DNA of 64,000 nucleotides from a virus. The notes below the pieces were generated by a model that was not told the DNA's origin, ran no database searches, and saw nothing but the letters and a program-made list of their open reading frames with translations. The stretch spans positions 62,001-126,000 of the IMG/VR virus record IMGVR_UViG_3300019487_000019. The stretch is one strand, 5' to 3'. How positions within the stretch are numbered: the stretch's first letter is position 1; each line of letters opens with the position of its first letter. Made by a program: the position numbers and the translations under genes. Below are positions 1 to 8,722 of this stretch, one piece after another.

Positions 1-390
1 ACTGTTATACTTTTTGCCACCGGAGGTATCGATGTTCGGTGTTTTGGCTGGTCTGTTATCGTCATTCAAGAATGGTCTTCCTGGCGGTGGTGTTGGTGGT
101 GTTGGAAAGTCAGCTGGGTTAATGTTCATCGCTTCGAGTGGATTTCCTGATGGTGCTATCGGAATAGCCATCATACCAGGACCGGCGGTCATAGGTCTAC
201 CGCCCGGAATCGGAATTTCCGTAAACATTGCAGCTGTCGGTGCGACAGCGTCTTCATCCAACATGCGAATTTTCTCTCGAATTCGCTTCCATTGAACCTC
301 ATTAGGACACCAGTCAGCGTCTTGCATCTCCTCGACGCCCTCGAGCCACATCTTAAATTCTTTAACAGTGAGCTTTTTCTTGTCAGCCAT
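1..390 (-). CDS. Hypothetical phage protein, C-terminus beyond window
   Basis: The minus strand is open from an ATG at 390 to the window edge (130 codons seen, no stop). The N-terminus is Lys-rich and then has a short W-L-E-G / W-x-x-I-R-E-K helical region. From about residue 45 it turns into a low-complexity tail rich in Pro, Gly, Met and Ala. This layout (short charged N-terminal helix, Pro-rich tail) resembles small unassigned proteins of T4-like environmental phages, but I do not recognise a family. The upstream gene stops at 392, just before this start. The overlapping plus-strand frame at 14-295 is a shadow of the Pro/Gly-rich coding. Confidence 0.6.
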   Translation of the reverse strand, partial: MADKKKLTVKEFKMWLEGVEEMQDADWCPNEVQWKRIREKIRMLDEDAVAPTAAMFTEIPIPGGRPMTAGPGMMAIPIAPSGNPLEAMNINPADFPTPPTPPPGRPFLNDDNRPAKTPNIDTSGGKKYNS

Positions 391-391
391 T

Positions 392-883
392 TCAATATCC
401 CATTAAATCTCCAACCAATCGATCTTTCAAGTATTTATTGTACGAATCACTGGGGGATACGTTAACCCACTCATCGGGTCCAATTGGATGACACAACATT
501 TGATGCTTGTTTAGAGAGGGGGCAACGTGTCGAAGTTCTGGGTAATAGTTTACGACCGTGATTATTGCCGGTTCAAAACGCATTTTCTTTGGGCCATAGA
601 CAAATGAGCTGAATTGCCGTCCGGCCGTTTCCGCTAGCTCCACCACATCAAGCTGCATGGTTTCTTTGTCGTACACCAAAATGTTCCATCCCGAGGGAAG
701 TGGAAACGTAAAGCCTTTTATTTGCACAATATGCGCAGCGCAAACGAATTCTTCAAAAACCAACAATGGCGTGAGGGTGAAGTCCAACATTGTTAGGTCA
801 AGAACCCACATATGATCGGTCGGGGTTGGGGTGTGAACGCTATCGATTAGTACAGGTTTATTGTCAGCGTCAAAGATTAGCAT
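392..883 (-). CDS. Conserved-looking hypothetical protein downstream of uvsW
   Basis: This is a 163-residue product if it starts at the ATG at 883, which has a good ribosome-binding site (AAGGAG, 6 bases upstream). The longer frame back to 934 would need a TTG start inside uvsW, so I prefer 883. The protein is soluble, with no signal peptide, and has mixed alpha/beta composition. It ends in a block around H-P-I-G-P-D-E-W-V-N followed by S-Y-N-K-Y-L-K. I see no catalytic motif. It lies 32 bases behind uvsW, so it is probably expressed with the recombination genes. Function unknown. Confidence 0.7.
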   Translation of the reverse strand: MLIFDADNKPVLIDSVHTPTPTDHMWVLDLTMLDFTLTPLLVFEEFVCAAHIVQIKGFTFPLPSGWNILVYDKETMQLDVVELAETAGRQFSSFVYGPKKMRFEPAIITVVNYYPELRHVAPSLNKHQMLCHPIGPDEWVNVSPSDSYNKYLKDRLVGDLMGY

Positions 884-914
884 GCAGGCTCCTTCCAGCT
901 CGACTATAGTAATA

Positions 915-2471
915 CTACTCGGTGACTTTGTCAAGCTCTTTATACTTGATTTTATGGAGCTTGTGTGGATATTTGGCTTCGTTGTAATACTTTATACGTT
1001 CTCTAACATGTTTTCGTCCCCAATGAAAATCGCAGCCGATATCAGTAATGTGAACCTTATCTTTGTCATTAGACCTGCGGAGCCCTCGGCCGATGGCTTG
1101 AATAACCCGAATAAATGATTTCCCCAAGTCAACCATCATTAGGTTGAAAATTCGGTGAATGTTTAGACCTGTTCCTGCAACGTGCACGGTTGCAATTACA
1201 ACAAGGTCGTCATGTGTCGCAAACAGATCGTAGATTTTCTTTCGATCAGCAGGATTGCGAATATCACGACCATTAACAAAATGTGATCCTTTTACTTTCG
1301 CCGCGAGTTTTCGTCCAAACGGAATACTATCAACATAACATAGAACGTTGCCCTTCTTTGCGTCGCGCTTTGCCTCAATATAACTTGCAATCCACTCGAT
1401 GCGTTCTCGGTCATGTTGCAAATATGATTTCTCGGCATTAAAGTCTGGGAAATATTCGTCCTTGAAATCTTCATAAGATGGTCTCGCTCCAGGAATATTG
1501 ATTGCTTCCATCCCACGAATAAAGTCATCATATTCTTGGTGTAGATTTTCCTGAAGTTGGAGTACATCAATGTGAAGATTGGCAAGAATGCCAGCATCAA
1601 TTAGATTCTTTGCATCCACTTGATATCGAACAAGGCCAACAGCAACATGAACTGCCCAAGCATCGCTTTTATCTTTTGGCAACGTTCCCGTCACGCCAAA
1701 TCTATACGGCATTTTCCCTGCATGATCCGTCACAATTTTTGATAGAACGTTTCCTTTGAGGCCATGACACTCATCAACAATTACCAAATCGAACATAGCA
1801 ACAATCTTTGGATTATTCTTCAGTGCCTGCCACGTCGAAACAACGTGTTGGTGTGTAGGAGTCTTTACTAAACCACTGTATTCGCCCGTATCGAGCTTGT
1901 AGTGAATGTATGTTTGCTTCGTTTGGCTGATAAGATCGCGGTTTGGTACAATCGTAAGCGTCTTAATTCCATGCTGCCCATACTGATGAGCGATCGCAGC
2001 ACACAAAATTGTTTTCCCAGCACCTGTTGCCGCAAGAACAATTCCATTTCCGTGCTCGATTAGAGCATTTACACCGTCAACTTGGTGCGGACGAAGCACG
2101 GTTGGCTGTCCATTATCCGGATGTGGGATATGTTTAAAGATATTTTCATCAATTTTGTCGGGCTTTACGAGAACTGACTCACGCAAGTCATCTAACTCAA
2201 CTTTGTAGCCAAGACGAACAAGACGAGGAAGCAGATCCTCTATCAAATACAAGAACGTTTTGCCCGTCTTGTGAAAGAAACGAATCTTTCCATCCCAATG
2301 ACCGAGCTTGTACTTCGGATTGAAGAAGTAATTAGGGGCGTTTACAGCGTATTTGTCGTAGAAGTAATCAAGATGCTCGGCTGTGAGTCCCAGCACCACC
2401 ACGTTTGCTTCGTCGAGAATTCGGATTTTTAGTATTTTGTTTTCCATTATAGCATGTCTGGTGAAATTCAT
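915..2471 (-). CDS. uvsW: UvsW-like RNA-DNA/DNA-DNA helicase
   Basis: Superfamily 2 helicase of the T4 UvsW type, which unwinds R-loops and branched recombination intermediates and helps switch replication from origin to recombination mode. The N-terminal part (residues about 15-95) has the UvsW-type substrate-recognition domain, including the F-N-P-K-Y-K-x-G-x-W-D-G-K-I-R block. Walker A A-A-T-G-A-G-K-T is at 147-154, the DEAH-type box D-E-C-H at 233-236, motif III T-G-T at 261-263, and motif VI Q-A-I-G-R-G-L-R-R lies near the C-terminus. The length (518 aa) is close to T4 UvsW. The start codon overlaps the uvsY stop (TAATG), suggesting translational coupling. A second ATG eight codons in (2447) matches the T4 N-terminus better and could be the true start. 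Confidence 0.93.
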   Translation of the reverse strand: MNFTRHAIMENKILKIRILDEANVVVLGLTAEHLDYFYDKYAVNAPNYFFNPKYKLGHWDGKIRFFHKTGKTFLYLIEDLLPRLVRLGYKVELDDLRESVLVKPDKIDENIFKHIPHPDNGQPTVLRPHQVDGVNALIEHGNGIVLAATGAGKTILCAAIAHQYGQHGIKTLTIVPNRDLISQTKQTYIHYKLDTGEYSGLVKTPTHQHVVSTWQALKNNPKIVAMFDLVIVDECHGLKGNVLSKIVTDHAGKMPYRFGVTGTLPKDKSDAWAVHVAVGLVRYQVDAKNLIDAGILANLHIDVLQLQENLHQEYDDFIRGMEAINIPGARPSYEDFKDEYFPDFNAEKSYLQHDRERIEWIASYIEAKRDAKKGNVLCYVDSIPFGRKLAAKVKGSHFVNGRDIRNPADRKKIYDLFATHDDLVVIATVHVAGTGLNIHRIFNLMMVDLGKSFIRVIQAIGRGLRRSNDKDKVHITDIGCDFHWGRKHVRERIKYYNEAKYPHKLHKIKYKELDKVTE

Positions 2472-2941
2472 TACATTAAATTATCCCGAATTTGGTGAAC
2501 AAGCATATCGACTTTGTTTCGCAAAGCATAACCTCGTGTCTTCCATGCCTCTGATAGTGCCTGATATTTCTCACGAAGTTCATCAAACATCAAAAAGTAT
2601 TCATTGATTGTCAGGAACTTGTCATCACGATCAACGAACTTGCCGATTTCCCGCCCGACATCAAGTCCTGTTCCGCTTTTTAGTTCACGAACAATGTCGC
2701 CCCGAACCATTTCAACCGTTGTCTCAAGACGACGGCACATATTTTTCAATTCACCCAGACGTTCATCAACGTAAACTGGCCATTCCGCTTGCTCATTATT
2801 CGCTTCGTTTAGCGTCTTGCCTTTGAAAGAAAGAGCATCGCGAGGTTGATTGAATTCCTCTTCCAACATCATAAAGCGTTGCAGAAGCAATTTGAATTCA
2901 GCACTATTTTTATCTTGTAATTTACGAAACAGATTGCTCAT
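2471..2941 (-). CDS. uvsY: Probable UvsY recombination mediator
   Basis: A 156-residue, charged, mostly helical protein. In T4, UvsY loads UvsX recombinase onto gp32-coated single-stranded DNA. Support here is positional plus a short C-terminal similarity: the gene is directly upstream of and coupled to uvsW, as in T4. The C-terminal stretch with W-K-T-R-G-Y-A-L-R-N-K-V-D-M resembles the T4 UvsY end, where S-R-G-F-A-I-K is followed by a helix. The middle is coiled-coil-like. The rest of the sequence is diverged, so the name relies on context as well as the motif. Confidence 0.68.
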   Translation of the reverse strand: MSNLFRKLQDKNSAEFKLLLQRFMMLEEEFNQPRDALSFKGKTLNEANNEQAEWPVYVDERLGELKNMCRRLETTVEMVRGDIVRELKSGTGLDVGREIGKFVDRDDKFLTINEYFLMFDELREKYQALSEAWKTRGYALRNKVDMLVHQIRDNLM

Positions 2942-3501
2942 TATTGTTTAAGACCTCTCGTTTGCTGCTGAAAAAACAATATTTGCTGGACTTGTTCCGG
3001 CGAAAGTTCTGATTCATCAAAACCTGGAGTTGCGTCAACAACAACTTCAGGCTCATCTGACTGAATCTGTTCAACAATGATATCCGTCTTTGGGACTACT
3101 GGCGGTTGCTTATCTGCCTGGGCTCTGAGATAGACAAGAACTTCGTCCTTTGTCTTAAAGATACAGTCGGCAGGAATTCCAATTCGCATCATTCGCTGAA
3201 TTTCTGTAATCTCTTCCGTCGGTGGCATATTGTCGGCCATCGGTGCCAACTTCTTGACAAGTTCAGGAATTGCGTCACTACCTTTATACGAAACCACAGC
3301 AACAATCAACAAGACATCCTCGACCATTTGTAGGTCAATCCAGCTAATCGATTCGTATGGTACTTCAAAAAACTCGTAAAGGGCCGACAAAACAGTCGGC
3401 CCAATACGTTCAAGTACCTCTTTTGTGATCCGACTATAGGCTTGCTCGCGAAGTCTGAACAAACTTTGCAGGTCCTTGAGCGAATCGCTGTTTTGTTCCA
3501 T
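2941..3501 (-). CDS. Hypothetical protein between RlaP and uvsY
   Basis: The product has 187 residues from the ATG at 3501, whose codon overlaps the upstream TAA (TAATG) and follows a GGGGGAAA ribosome-binding site. An ATG four codons upstream is possible but less well placed. The first 120 residues are helical and include a hydrophobic stretch (V-L-L-I-V-A-V-V). The tail is acidic and Pro-rich and ends in a Gln-rich helix. It has no recognisable enzymatic motif. Placement in the recombination operon suggests a role in replication, recombination or their regulation, but this is inference only. Confidence 0.7.
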   Translation of the reverse strand: MEQNSDSLKDLQSLFRLREQAYSRITKEVLERIGPTVLSALYEFFEVPYESISWIDLQMVEDVLLIVAVVSYKGSDAIPELVKKLAPMADNMPPTEEITEIQRMMRIGIPADCIFKTKDEVLVYLRAQADKQPPVVPKTDIIVEQIQSDEPEVVVDATPGFDESELSPEQVQQILFFQQQTRGLKQ

Positions 3502-5609
3502 TATTTCCCCCATACAGCATCCTGTACTTTTAAGATCAGCTCTGCGGCAAGATGAATGTCAGGACGTTTTGGAAGTTTCGTATTTGGATACAATTCTTCC
3601 AACACTAATTTGTCCATCTTTTCAGCATATTCTACCACCTGTTCGTATGTCCAGGCACCATTGCGAATTGCCAAAAGCTCTTCTGCGTCCGGACGTCGAA
3701 CTCGCAACACTCCTTCTTGAAGGGCCTCTGCCCCCATTCGAAGCAAACGAACAAGGTGCATTGCGTGCTTTGTGTTTCCGTGAAACCCAACATGACCGTT
3801 ACGACGCGTAATCAGCGTATGGTTGTCGACCATAAAGCAAACAATACGTTGATTTGTTACAAAACCTTTCTTCACAGAAGATGATCTTACATGTCGTCTT
3901 GTTTTTCGTGGGCGCATATTGATATGAATATGATACATTTTATTGTTCGTTTCAAACGTTGAAATGTTTTCATAAGGACCATATTTTGAAGTTTCGAAGC
4001 CACAAAGTAGAGCAAGCCGTTGAACGTCGTCAGCAAGTAAAGAGTTGGTTGTGTAGTAAACATACGTATGAGTTTGGTGGTTCTTCTTTGTACCGTCGCC
4101 TTGAAGAAGGGCAACAAGCAACGTTGTCATTTCCCGTTTTGTGAGAAAGAAACACCATTTGGGCAGACGTTTGTTACTACTTCTATGACCACAATCATCG
4201 TAGATTAGTTGTGAAAGTTCTCGTTCAAATACCCAACGACGCTCAGGATCTTTCGCCAATCCCTGTGCCTCAAATATATATTGCTTACATACAATCTTTC
4301 CATAGTTGATTTGTTTTGTAAGAGTTTGTGTGAGTTTGGATTGTGGCTTGCTTTGTGAAATCATCATGTTTTTTACTTTATCAGTTTCATAAAAGTTCAT
4401 AGTACCGTCTGAGACATACCAACCCACAAGTCTCAGATAATCCAACATGGTCACATGTTGAAAGATCTGTTCGTTGACATCTTTTGGTAGTAGCTGTCTA
4501 TTGATCTTTGGTGTGATCACATTCAAAGTATCAAATGTTTCGGGAAGCTCTGCCGCCCGACTAAACTGCCAACATTCCTTCGTTTGCTTTGTTGTTCTTG
4601 AATGCTCACGAACATACATATTGTGATTAGCACTTACCAATGTGTCTACGTGGTAGCCAGTCAAGTGATAGAGGTTGCCTGTGTACAAACTTTCGATCCG
4701 TTCTCTCGGCGTTTGATATTCAACCTTATGAGATAATGGATTGAAAGTAGCGACAGTGTCCGTTTCTGATACCTCATCAAACTTTTTCCAACCATCGTTC
4801 GTAAGAAACTCTGTATCGTCAGTATAACAATCATATCCATGTTGTTCTTCGAGAGCACTTCGTGTTTCGTTTCGATTTTTCTTCCACGTCCAATACTGGT
4901 GCCACTTTTCTTTTGTTGAGTTGTAAATTTCCTTATTGAATTTCACAACAAACAACGGCACACCGAGCTCATGCGTATTCTCTACATATGCAGTATTTAG
5001 CGTAAAATCCTCCGAGTAAGTTTGTGCGTGCACCCACTTATACAGTCCGTACACTTCGCCGCCCATTGGCACGAGACGATACCCATCTCGATAGTCTTCA
5101 AGATTGATCTTGAATACTTTCTCCGATGTAAAGTTGTGCACCAACGATACGAAGTCGATTTGTCGAGGTGGCATTTCTGGTTGAGGATTTGTAATCCACT
5201 TATTATGGCCCTTGATTCGCTTCAGTTGAGCCAAAGCATAACCACTTGTCGTGAAAGCAATCTTTGACGACAAGAGTTTGGGCGCCGCTTCACGAAGGAG
5301 CTGATATCCAGGCGATGTAAACACAACATCCTTCTCGTCGACCCACAACGTTTCAACAATGTTTGGATTACAGTCGCAGGCAAGTCTCACAAAATGCGAC
5401 AATTCATGAAATTTTGTGTCTTCTTCGCTGCTATCTTCCTTTTCCTTGATTGGGAAGAATGGTGTACGCAGGTTGATGGGGTCGGCAACGAAAATGCCAC
5501 GGAAATCGACATCACTAGTTGCGATGTTCGTTCCATAGGCGTGCGAACCTGCATAGTGCTTCACCAGCAGGTTCGCGTCCAAAAGTTCTTGTGCTGTTCT
5601 GATTTTCAT
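3501..5609 (-). CDS. RlaP-type nucleotidyltransferase interrupted by an intein
   Basis: The 702-residue precursor is a Pol-beta-like nucleotidyltransferase of the RlaP family (RNA-repair-associated, Pfam PF10127 as I recall it), 350 residues after splicing. The nucleotidyltransferase signature G-S-H-A-Y-G is at residues 21-26, with the metal-binding D-V-D at 33-35. The conserved K-H-A-M-H-L-x-R-L-L motif begins right after the intein, so splicing restores G-Y-D-T-K-H-A-M-H. The intein occupies residues 261-612. The family is implicated in RNA end repair or tRNA modification; its precise substrate is not established. It sits between uvsX and uvsY, so it is probably expressed with the recombination genes. 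Confidence 0.88.
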   Translation of the reverse strand: MKIRTAQELLDANLLVKHYAGSHAYGTNIATSDVDFRGIFVADPINLRTPFFPIKEKEDSSEEDTKFHELSHFVRLACDCNPNIVETLWVDEKDVVFTSPGYQLLREAAPKLLSSKIAFTTSGYALAQLKRIKGHNKWITNPQPEMPPRQIDFVSLVHNFTSEKVFKINLEDYRDGYRLVPMGGEVYGLYKWVHAQTYSEDFTLNTAYVENTHELGVPLFVVKFNKEIYNSTKEKWHQYWTWKKNRNETRSALEEQHGYDCYTDDTEFLTNDGWKKFDEVSETDTVATFNPLSHKVEYQTPRERIESLYTGNLYHLTGYHVDTLVSANHNMYVREHSRTTKQTKECWQFSRAAELPETFDTLNVITPKINRQLLPKDVNEQIFQHVTMLDYLRLVGWYVSDGTMNFYETDKVKNMMISQSKPQSKLTQTLTKQINYGKIVCKQYIFEAQGLAKDPERRWVFERELSQLIYDDCGHRSSNKRLPKWCFFLTKREMTTLLVALLQGDGTKKNHQTHTYVYYTTNSLLADDVQRLALLCGFETSKYGPYENISTFETNNKMYHIHINMRPRKTRRHVRSSSVKKGFVTNQRIVCFMVDNHTLITRRNGHVGFHGNTKHAMHLVRLLRMGAEALQEGVLRVRRPDAEELLAIRNGAWTYEQVVEYAEKMDKLVLEELYPNTKLPKRPDIHLAAELILKVQDAVWGK
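3774..4829 (-). mobile_element. Class 1 intein with LAGLIDADG endonuclease in RlaP
   Basis: A 352-residue intein. The first residue is Cys (residue 261 of the precursor), followed by D-T-E-F-L-T-x-D-G-W (block A). Block B contains S-A-N-H. Two LAGLIDADG-like helices are seen: L-V-G-W-Y-V-S-D-G (near residue 397) and L-L-V-A-L-L-Q-G-D-G (near 501). The end is V-D-N-H-T-L-I (block F) and then F-H-G-N (block G), with Thr as the +1 extein residue. All features needed for class 1 splicing through Cys1, the terminal Asn and Thr+1 are present, and the homing-endonuclease acidic residues look intact. Confidence 0.9.
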
Positions 5610-5663
5610 GTATGTGGCTCCATAGGGCAGAATGAACCTACCCTATTTTGCTCTATTTGTCAA

Positions 5664-6776
5664 CTACTTACGTTTGGCTTTATATTTGGCTTTACGACGT
5701 ATTGCTGTTTCCTCTTTCGTTTCACCTTCATCTCCATCGTCTTCAAGTTCTTCGGCTGTACGAGATCTCAAGAAAGCATCAGTTTTTGCTTCTGCTGCAA
5801 TCAAGAGTTTCTCCACATGGTTTTTGTACTCTTTGTCCCAGTACCACTTTTCAGTTTCCCCTGTGACAGCATACCATGACCCATGCTTTTCAAGCACTCC
5901 AAGCTCAAGTGTTGCCTCTTTCAGGCCCGAATACGGGTCCATTCCCACATCATACGGAACTTCAATGTATACGTGTTGGAATGGCTTCGTAAAGCGTGTT
6001 TTCACACCCTCACAACGCATGTTGATACCCGTGACAACGTCCTTAACGCCTTCCTTTTCCTTGAGCTTCGTCTTGGTAAGTAGGACGATTTGTGAGGCAG
6101 AATACTTCACTGCATCACTAATAATCCATAGGCCCTCACCATTTCGTAGGTCTTGGTTGCGGTACACTTGAGACGTCACGATCATAGCAACATTAAGCGG
6201 CTTGACGTCTTGAATGAACGTCTTCAACATTGCCTTCAGTTGCTTATTCTTCTGGCCTTGATCGCCCTTCTGAATACCTTCGTCGTAGTGCTCGAGTTCA
6301 GTATCCGTCATAAGCATATCCATGCTGTCAAGAATGATCAGGATTTGTGGAGCACCTGCAAGATCACCTTTGTATGCTTGTTTGTATTTCTTCAAGAATG
6401 TCGAAATCGCACCAATTGCTTGGTTGATTGTCGTCACGCCTGCGTAGCGATAGTTCTCTTTATCAGTATTCACACCAATCTTGCGCATGAATTCATCATC
6501 GAGAGCATTTTCCGTATCAACAACATACACAAACGCTCCTGCATGTTGTGCTTCGCGGGCAATATTTGCGGCCACAAAACTCTTACCAGCTCCTGCTGGT
6601 CCAGCAAGATTTGTTACACGGCCTTGGGGAATCCCCTTGTAGAAACTTCCGGAAATGATACGATTCAACGCATAGTTGCTCGTTGTATACCAATATCGTG
6701 GAGGTGCAGAAGATGTACCAACACCTTCCATTTCCTCGAGTTCCTTGTCAAAATCGTCAAGAAAATCCATTGACAT
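5664..6776 (-). CDS. uvsX: UvsX recombinase (RecA-like)
   Basis: A RecA/Rad51-family strand-exchange protein of T4 type, 370 residues. Walker A G-P-A-G-A-G-K-S is at 59-66 and Walker B I-L-I-I-L-D-S at 145-151. The V-T-S-Q-V-Y-R sensor block follows, where DNA-binding loop residues are expected. The C-terminus is acidic and then strongly basic (ending K-A-K-R-K), as in other phage recombinases. The start has a good AGGAG seven bases upstream. It works with UvsY and gp32 (both in this window) in recombination-dependent replication. It stands directly upstream of the RlaP gene. Confidence 0.95.
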   Translation of the reverse strand: MSMDFLDDFDKELEEMEGVGTSSAPPRYWYTTSNYALNRIISGSFYKGIPQGRVTNLAGPAGAGKSFVAANIAREAQHAGAFVYVVDTENALDDEFMRKIGVNTDKENYRYAGVTTINQAIGAISTFLKKYKQAYKGDLAGAPQILIILDSMDMLMTDTELEHYDEGIQKGDQGQKNKQLKAMLKTFIQDVKPLNVAMIVTSQVYRNQDLRNGEGLWIISDAVKYSASQIVLLTKTKLKEKEGVKDVVTGINMRCEGVKTRFTKPFQHVYIEVPYDVGMDPYSGLKEATLELGVLEKHGSWYAVTGETEKWYWDKEYKNHVEKLLIAAEAKTDAFLRSRTAEELEDDGDEGETKEETAIRRKAKYKAKRK

Positions 6777-6870
6777 AGTCTTTCTCCTTGTGTTAGAAAG
6801 AAGAGAGAAGGCAACAAAATTCCGAAGAACTTCTATGAGAACTCTAAGGGAGTTGCCTTCTCATCTTCAA

Positions 6871-7836
6871 TTACTTCGCTGGTGTACGGCGGCGAGCTTG
6901 AATCGTTGCGAGCATTTCATCAACGTCGCTAGAAACAACCGCTTCAACCGGATCAGCTTTAGGAGTTGGACGTGGTGTTGCCTTGACAACTTCGAACGGC
7001 GCTTCGTCATTCACAACAACCTTTGGTGCAACGCGTTTCGTTGTCGTTGGTACGATCATGTCAGGATCGATATCGTCATCAGGATTTGCACTTGCAACTA
7101 CTCCGTCCAATGTACCACCCGTAAGAGCAGCGTGAAGCATTTGCTCAACCTTTTCCTTACCAGGATGTTTTGGAAGTAGTGTTGCGAGATCGATCATATT
7201 CTCGGCTGCAATCGACAGCTCCTCTTCGTTGAGAGGACGTGGATCTTTTGTGAACTTAGAATTCAACTGATATGTCGAGAACTTCGGTCCTTTATCCTTT
7301 GCGATGACAAAGTCATATCCGTCATCAAGATTGTAAGGAATACTGTCAAGTACATCGTCAGCCTTGAATGCATTCTGGATGATCTGATACAACTGGAAAC
7401 CCAGAGCGATATAGCGAAGTTTACCGACGTGTGTTTCACCAGTTGTAGGATCTGCTGGTAGTGGATCCTTCAGAACAAGTGCTTGTGCGATGTGTTGCTT
7501 TTTCTTCCAATACTTCCGTCCATTTGGAGAGTCCTTACCCTCGGCTTTGTAATACTCTTGTGAGACCTTACAAATTGGGCAGTCTTCTCCATACATCGAC
7601 AGACATGGAACCGATTTCTTCTCTCCATTGATTTCAAGAACGTGCATAACCTTTTGGGCTAGAAAGCCAAATTGATTATCGGTATTTCGGTCTGGCAGGA
7701 AGCGGATAATCGCTTTCTCACCTTCCTTCATGTTCCAAAATGGGTAGTAGTTGTTTGGGAGATTTACGCGCTCTTTCTTCTGTTCTTCTTGAGCAAATCG
7801 CGCGCGGATTTCTTCGAGTGTTTGAGGTTTAGTCAT
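6871..7836 (-). CDS. gp32: gp32 single-stranded DNA-binding protein
   Basis: T4 gp32-like ssDNA-binding protein, 321 residues. The zinc site of the core OB domain can be read: His65 followed by Cys78, Cys86 and Cys89 (C-x7-C-x2-C). The N-terminus carries the basic and helical segment used for cooperative self-interaction. The C-terminal third is Pro- and acid-rich and low complexity, as expected for the tail that recruits UvsY, gp59 and polymerase. AGAAGGGAAA precedes the start. The gene lies upstream of uvsX, and the 180 bases before it contain a terminator for the neighbouring fibre operon. Confidence 0.93.
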   Translation of the reverse strand: MTKPQTLEEIRARFAQEEQKKERVNLPNNYYPFWNMKEGEKAIIRFLPDRNTDNQFGFLAQKVMHVLEINGEKKSVPCLSMYGEDCPICKVSQEYYKAEGKDSPNGRKYWKKKQHIAQALVLKDPLPADPTTGETHVGKLRYIALGFQLYQIIQNAFKADDVLDSIPYNLDDGYDFVIAKDKGPKFSTYQLNSKFTKDPRPLNEEELSIAAENMIDLATLLPKHPGKEKVEQMLHAALTGGTLDGVVASANPDDDIDPDMIVPTTTKRVAPKVVVNDEAPFEVVKATPRPTPKADPVEAVVSSDVDEMLATIQARRRTPAK

Positions 7837-7970
7837 TTTTGTTTTCCCTTCTAATTGTTATAATAATGTTGAAATGAACTATTCACTTCTTCATATCTGC
7901 TTCACTTTCAATTGACCTCTTTATAAGATCAACTAGCAGTATATATGCTTCCTTTTTCAAAAACTACCAA

Positions 7971-7999
7971 AACAAAAGGCTCCCGAGAGAGCCTTTGTT
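7971..7999 (-). terminator. Rho-independent terminator of the fibre operon
   Basis: An 8-bp stem AAAGGCTC/GAGCCTTT (7975-7982 with 7989-7996), extended by AAC/GTT with one bulge, and a 6-base loop. On the minus strand it is followed by TTTTGTTTT. It lies just after the stop of the Gly-rich adhesin at 8017 and separates the adhesion operon from gp32. The rest of 7837-8016 is AT-rich; I see no certain promoter in it. Confidence 0.8.
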
Positions 8000-8016
8000 C
8001 AAGATTTTCAAACCTA

Positions 8017-8709
8017 TTACCACATCAAAATTACAAAACCTGCACCGCCAGCACCGCCATCGCGAGCTGTTCCACCTGTTGTAACGCCACCACCTGCACC
8101 GCCACCACCACGAACACCCGAATGTCCAGGATCGTTTTCGAAATTGTTGACGCCGCCGCCTGTACCACCACCGATGTTGTTGCCGCCAAAGCCTGATAGT
8201 CGGCTTGATGCTCCGATACGAACAGCAAGATAACCCGCCTGACCTGCAACACCACTACCACCACTACCACCAACACCACCAACCGCTGATGTGGCATCAG
8301 CGACTACGGGTGAGCCTCCACCTCCACCGAGTCCACCATTTAGAGTCAAGAGAGTGCCTGAAGTCGAACCTGAAATTGTTGTATTGCCACCTGTACCACC
8401 GTTGGTTCCTGGATTTCCAGCTGTTCCAGCTGTTCCAGCAGTACCACGAGTAATTGTCAAAGTTTCACCAGATACAACTGTTAGGGGTAGAGACGAGACT
8501 GCTTCACCAGCTCCACCACCGCCGCCACCACCATGGTTTGCACCATCAGTTCCACCACCGCCACCACCACCACCAGCGGCAGATCCCGTGACATACATTG
8601 TTGTTACGTTTGTAGGCACAACTAAAGTGTCGTTTACCGTAAACAGCCTTACATTAACTAACGCTGCGTTTGCAACTGCAAGGCCTTTTGTAGCATCAAA
8701 AAATGTCAT
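8017..8709 (-). CDS. Glycine-rich tail-fibre tip adhesin, gp38-like
   Basis: A 230-residue protein with long polyglycine blocks (G-rich runs near residues 46-66, 125-135, 175-185 and 198-210) separated by short variable Ser/Thr/Asn loops, ending in G-F-V-I-L-M-W. This architecture matches the Gly-rich receptor-binding adhesins of T2/S16-type phages, which cap the distal fibre with a polyglycine sandwich. It is also the last gene of the fibre operon, directly after a long fibre gene, like gene 38 after 37. The start has AGGAG 8 bases upstream. It is probably the host-range determinant. The opposite-strand frames rich in Pro are shadows. Confidence 0.72.
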   Translation of the reverse strand: MTFFDATKGLAVANAALVNVRLFTVNDTLVVPTNVTTMYVTGSAAGGGGGGGGTDGANHGGGGGGGAGEAVSSLPLTVVSGETLTITRGTAGTAGTAGNPGTNGGTGGNTTISGSTSGTLLTLNGGLGGGGGSPVVADATSAVGGVGGSGGSGVAGQAGYLAVRIGASSRLSGFGGNNIGGGTGGGVNNFENDPGHSGVRGGGGAGGGVTTGGTARDGGAGGAGFVILMW

Positions 8710-8722
8710 TTACATTCTCCTA

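Noticed and set aside
14-295. Plus-strand Gly/Pro-rich frame of 93 codons at the window start
   Set aside because: It is the complement of the Pro/Gly-rich part of the open minus-strand gene 1-390 and has no late motif or operon context.
189-395. Minus-strand frame of 68 codons
   Set aside because: It overlaps in a different frame the longer open gene starting at 390, which has better coding character.
7837-7970. Sigma-70-type promoter upstream of gp32
   Set aside because: The AT-rich region has TTGAAA- and TATAAT-like fragments but none at acceptable spacing.
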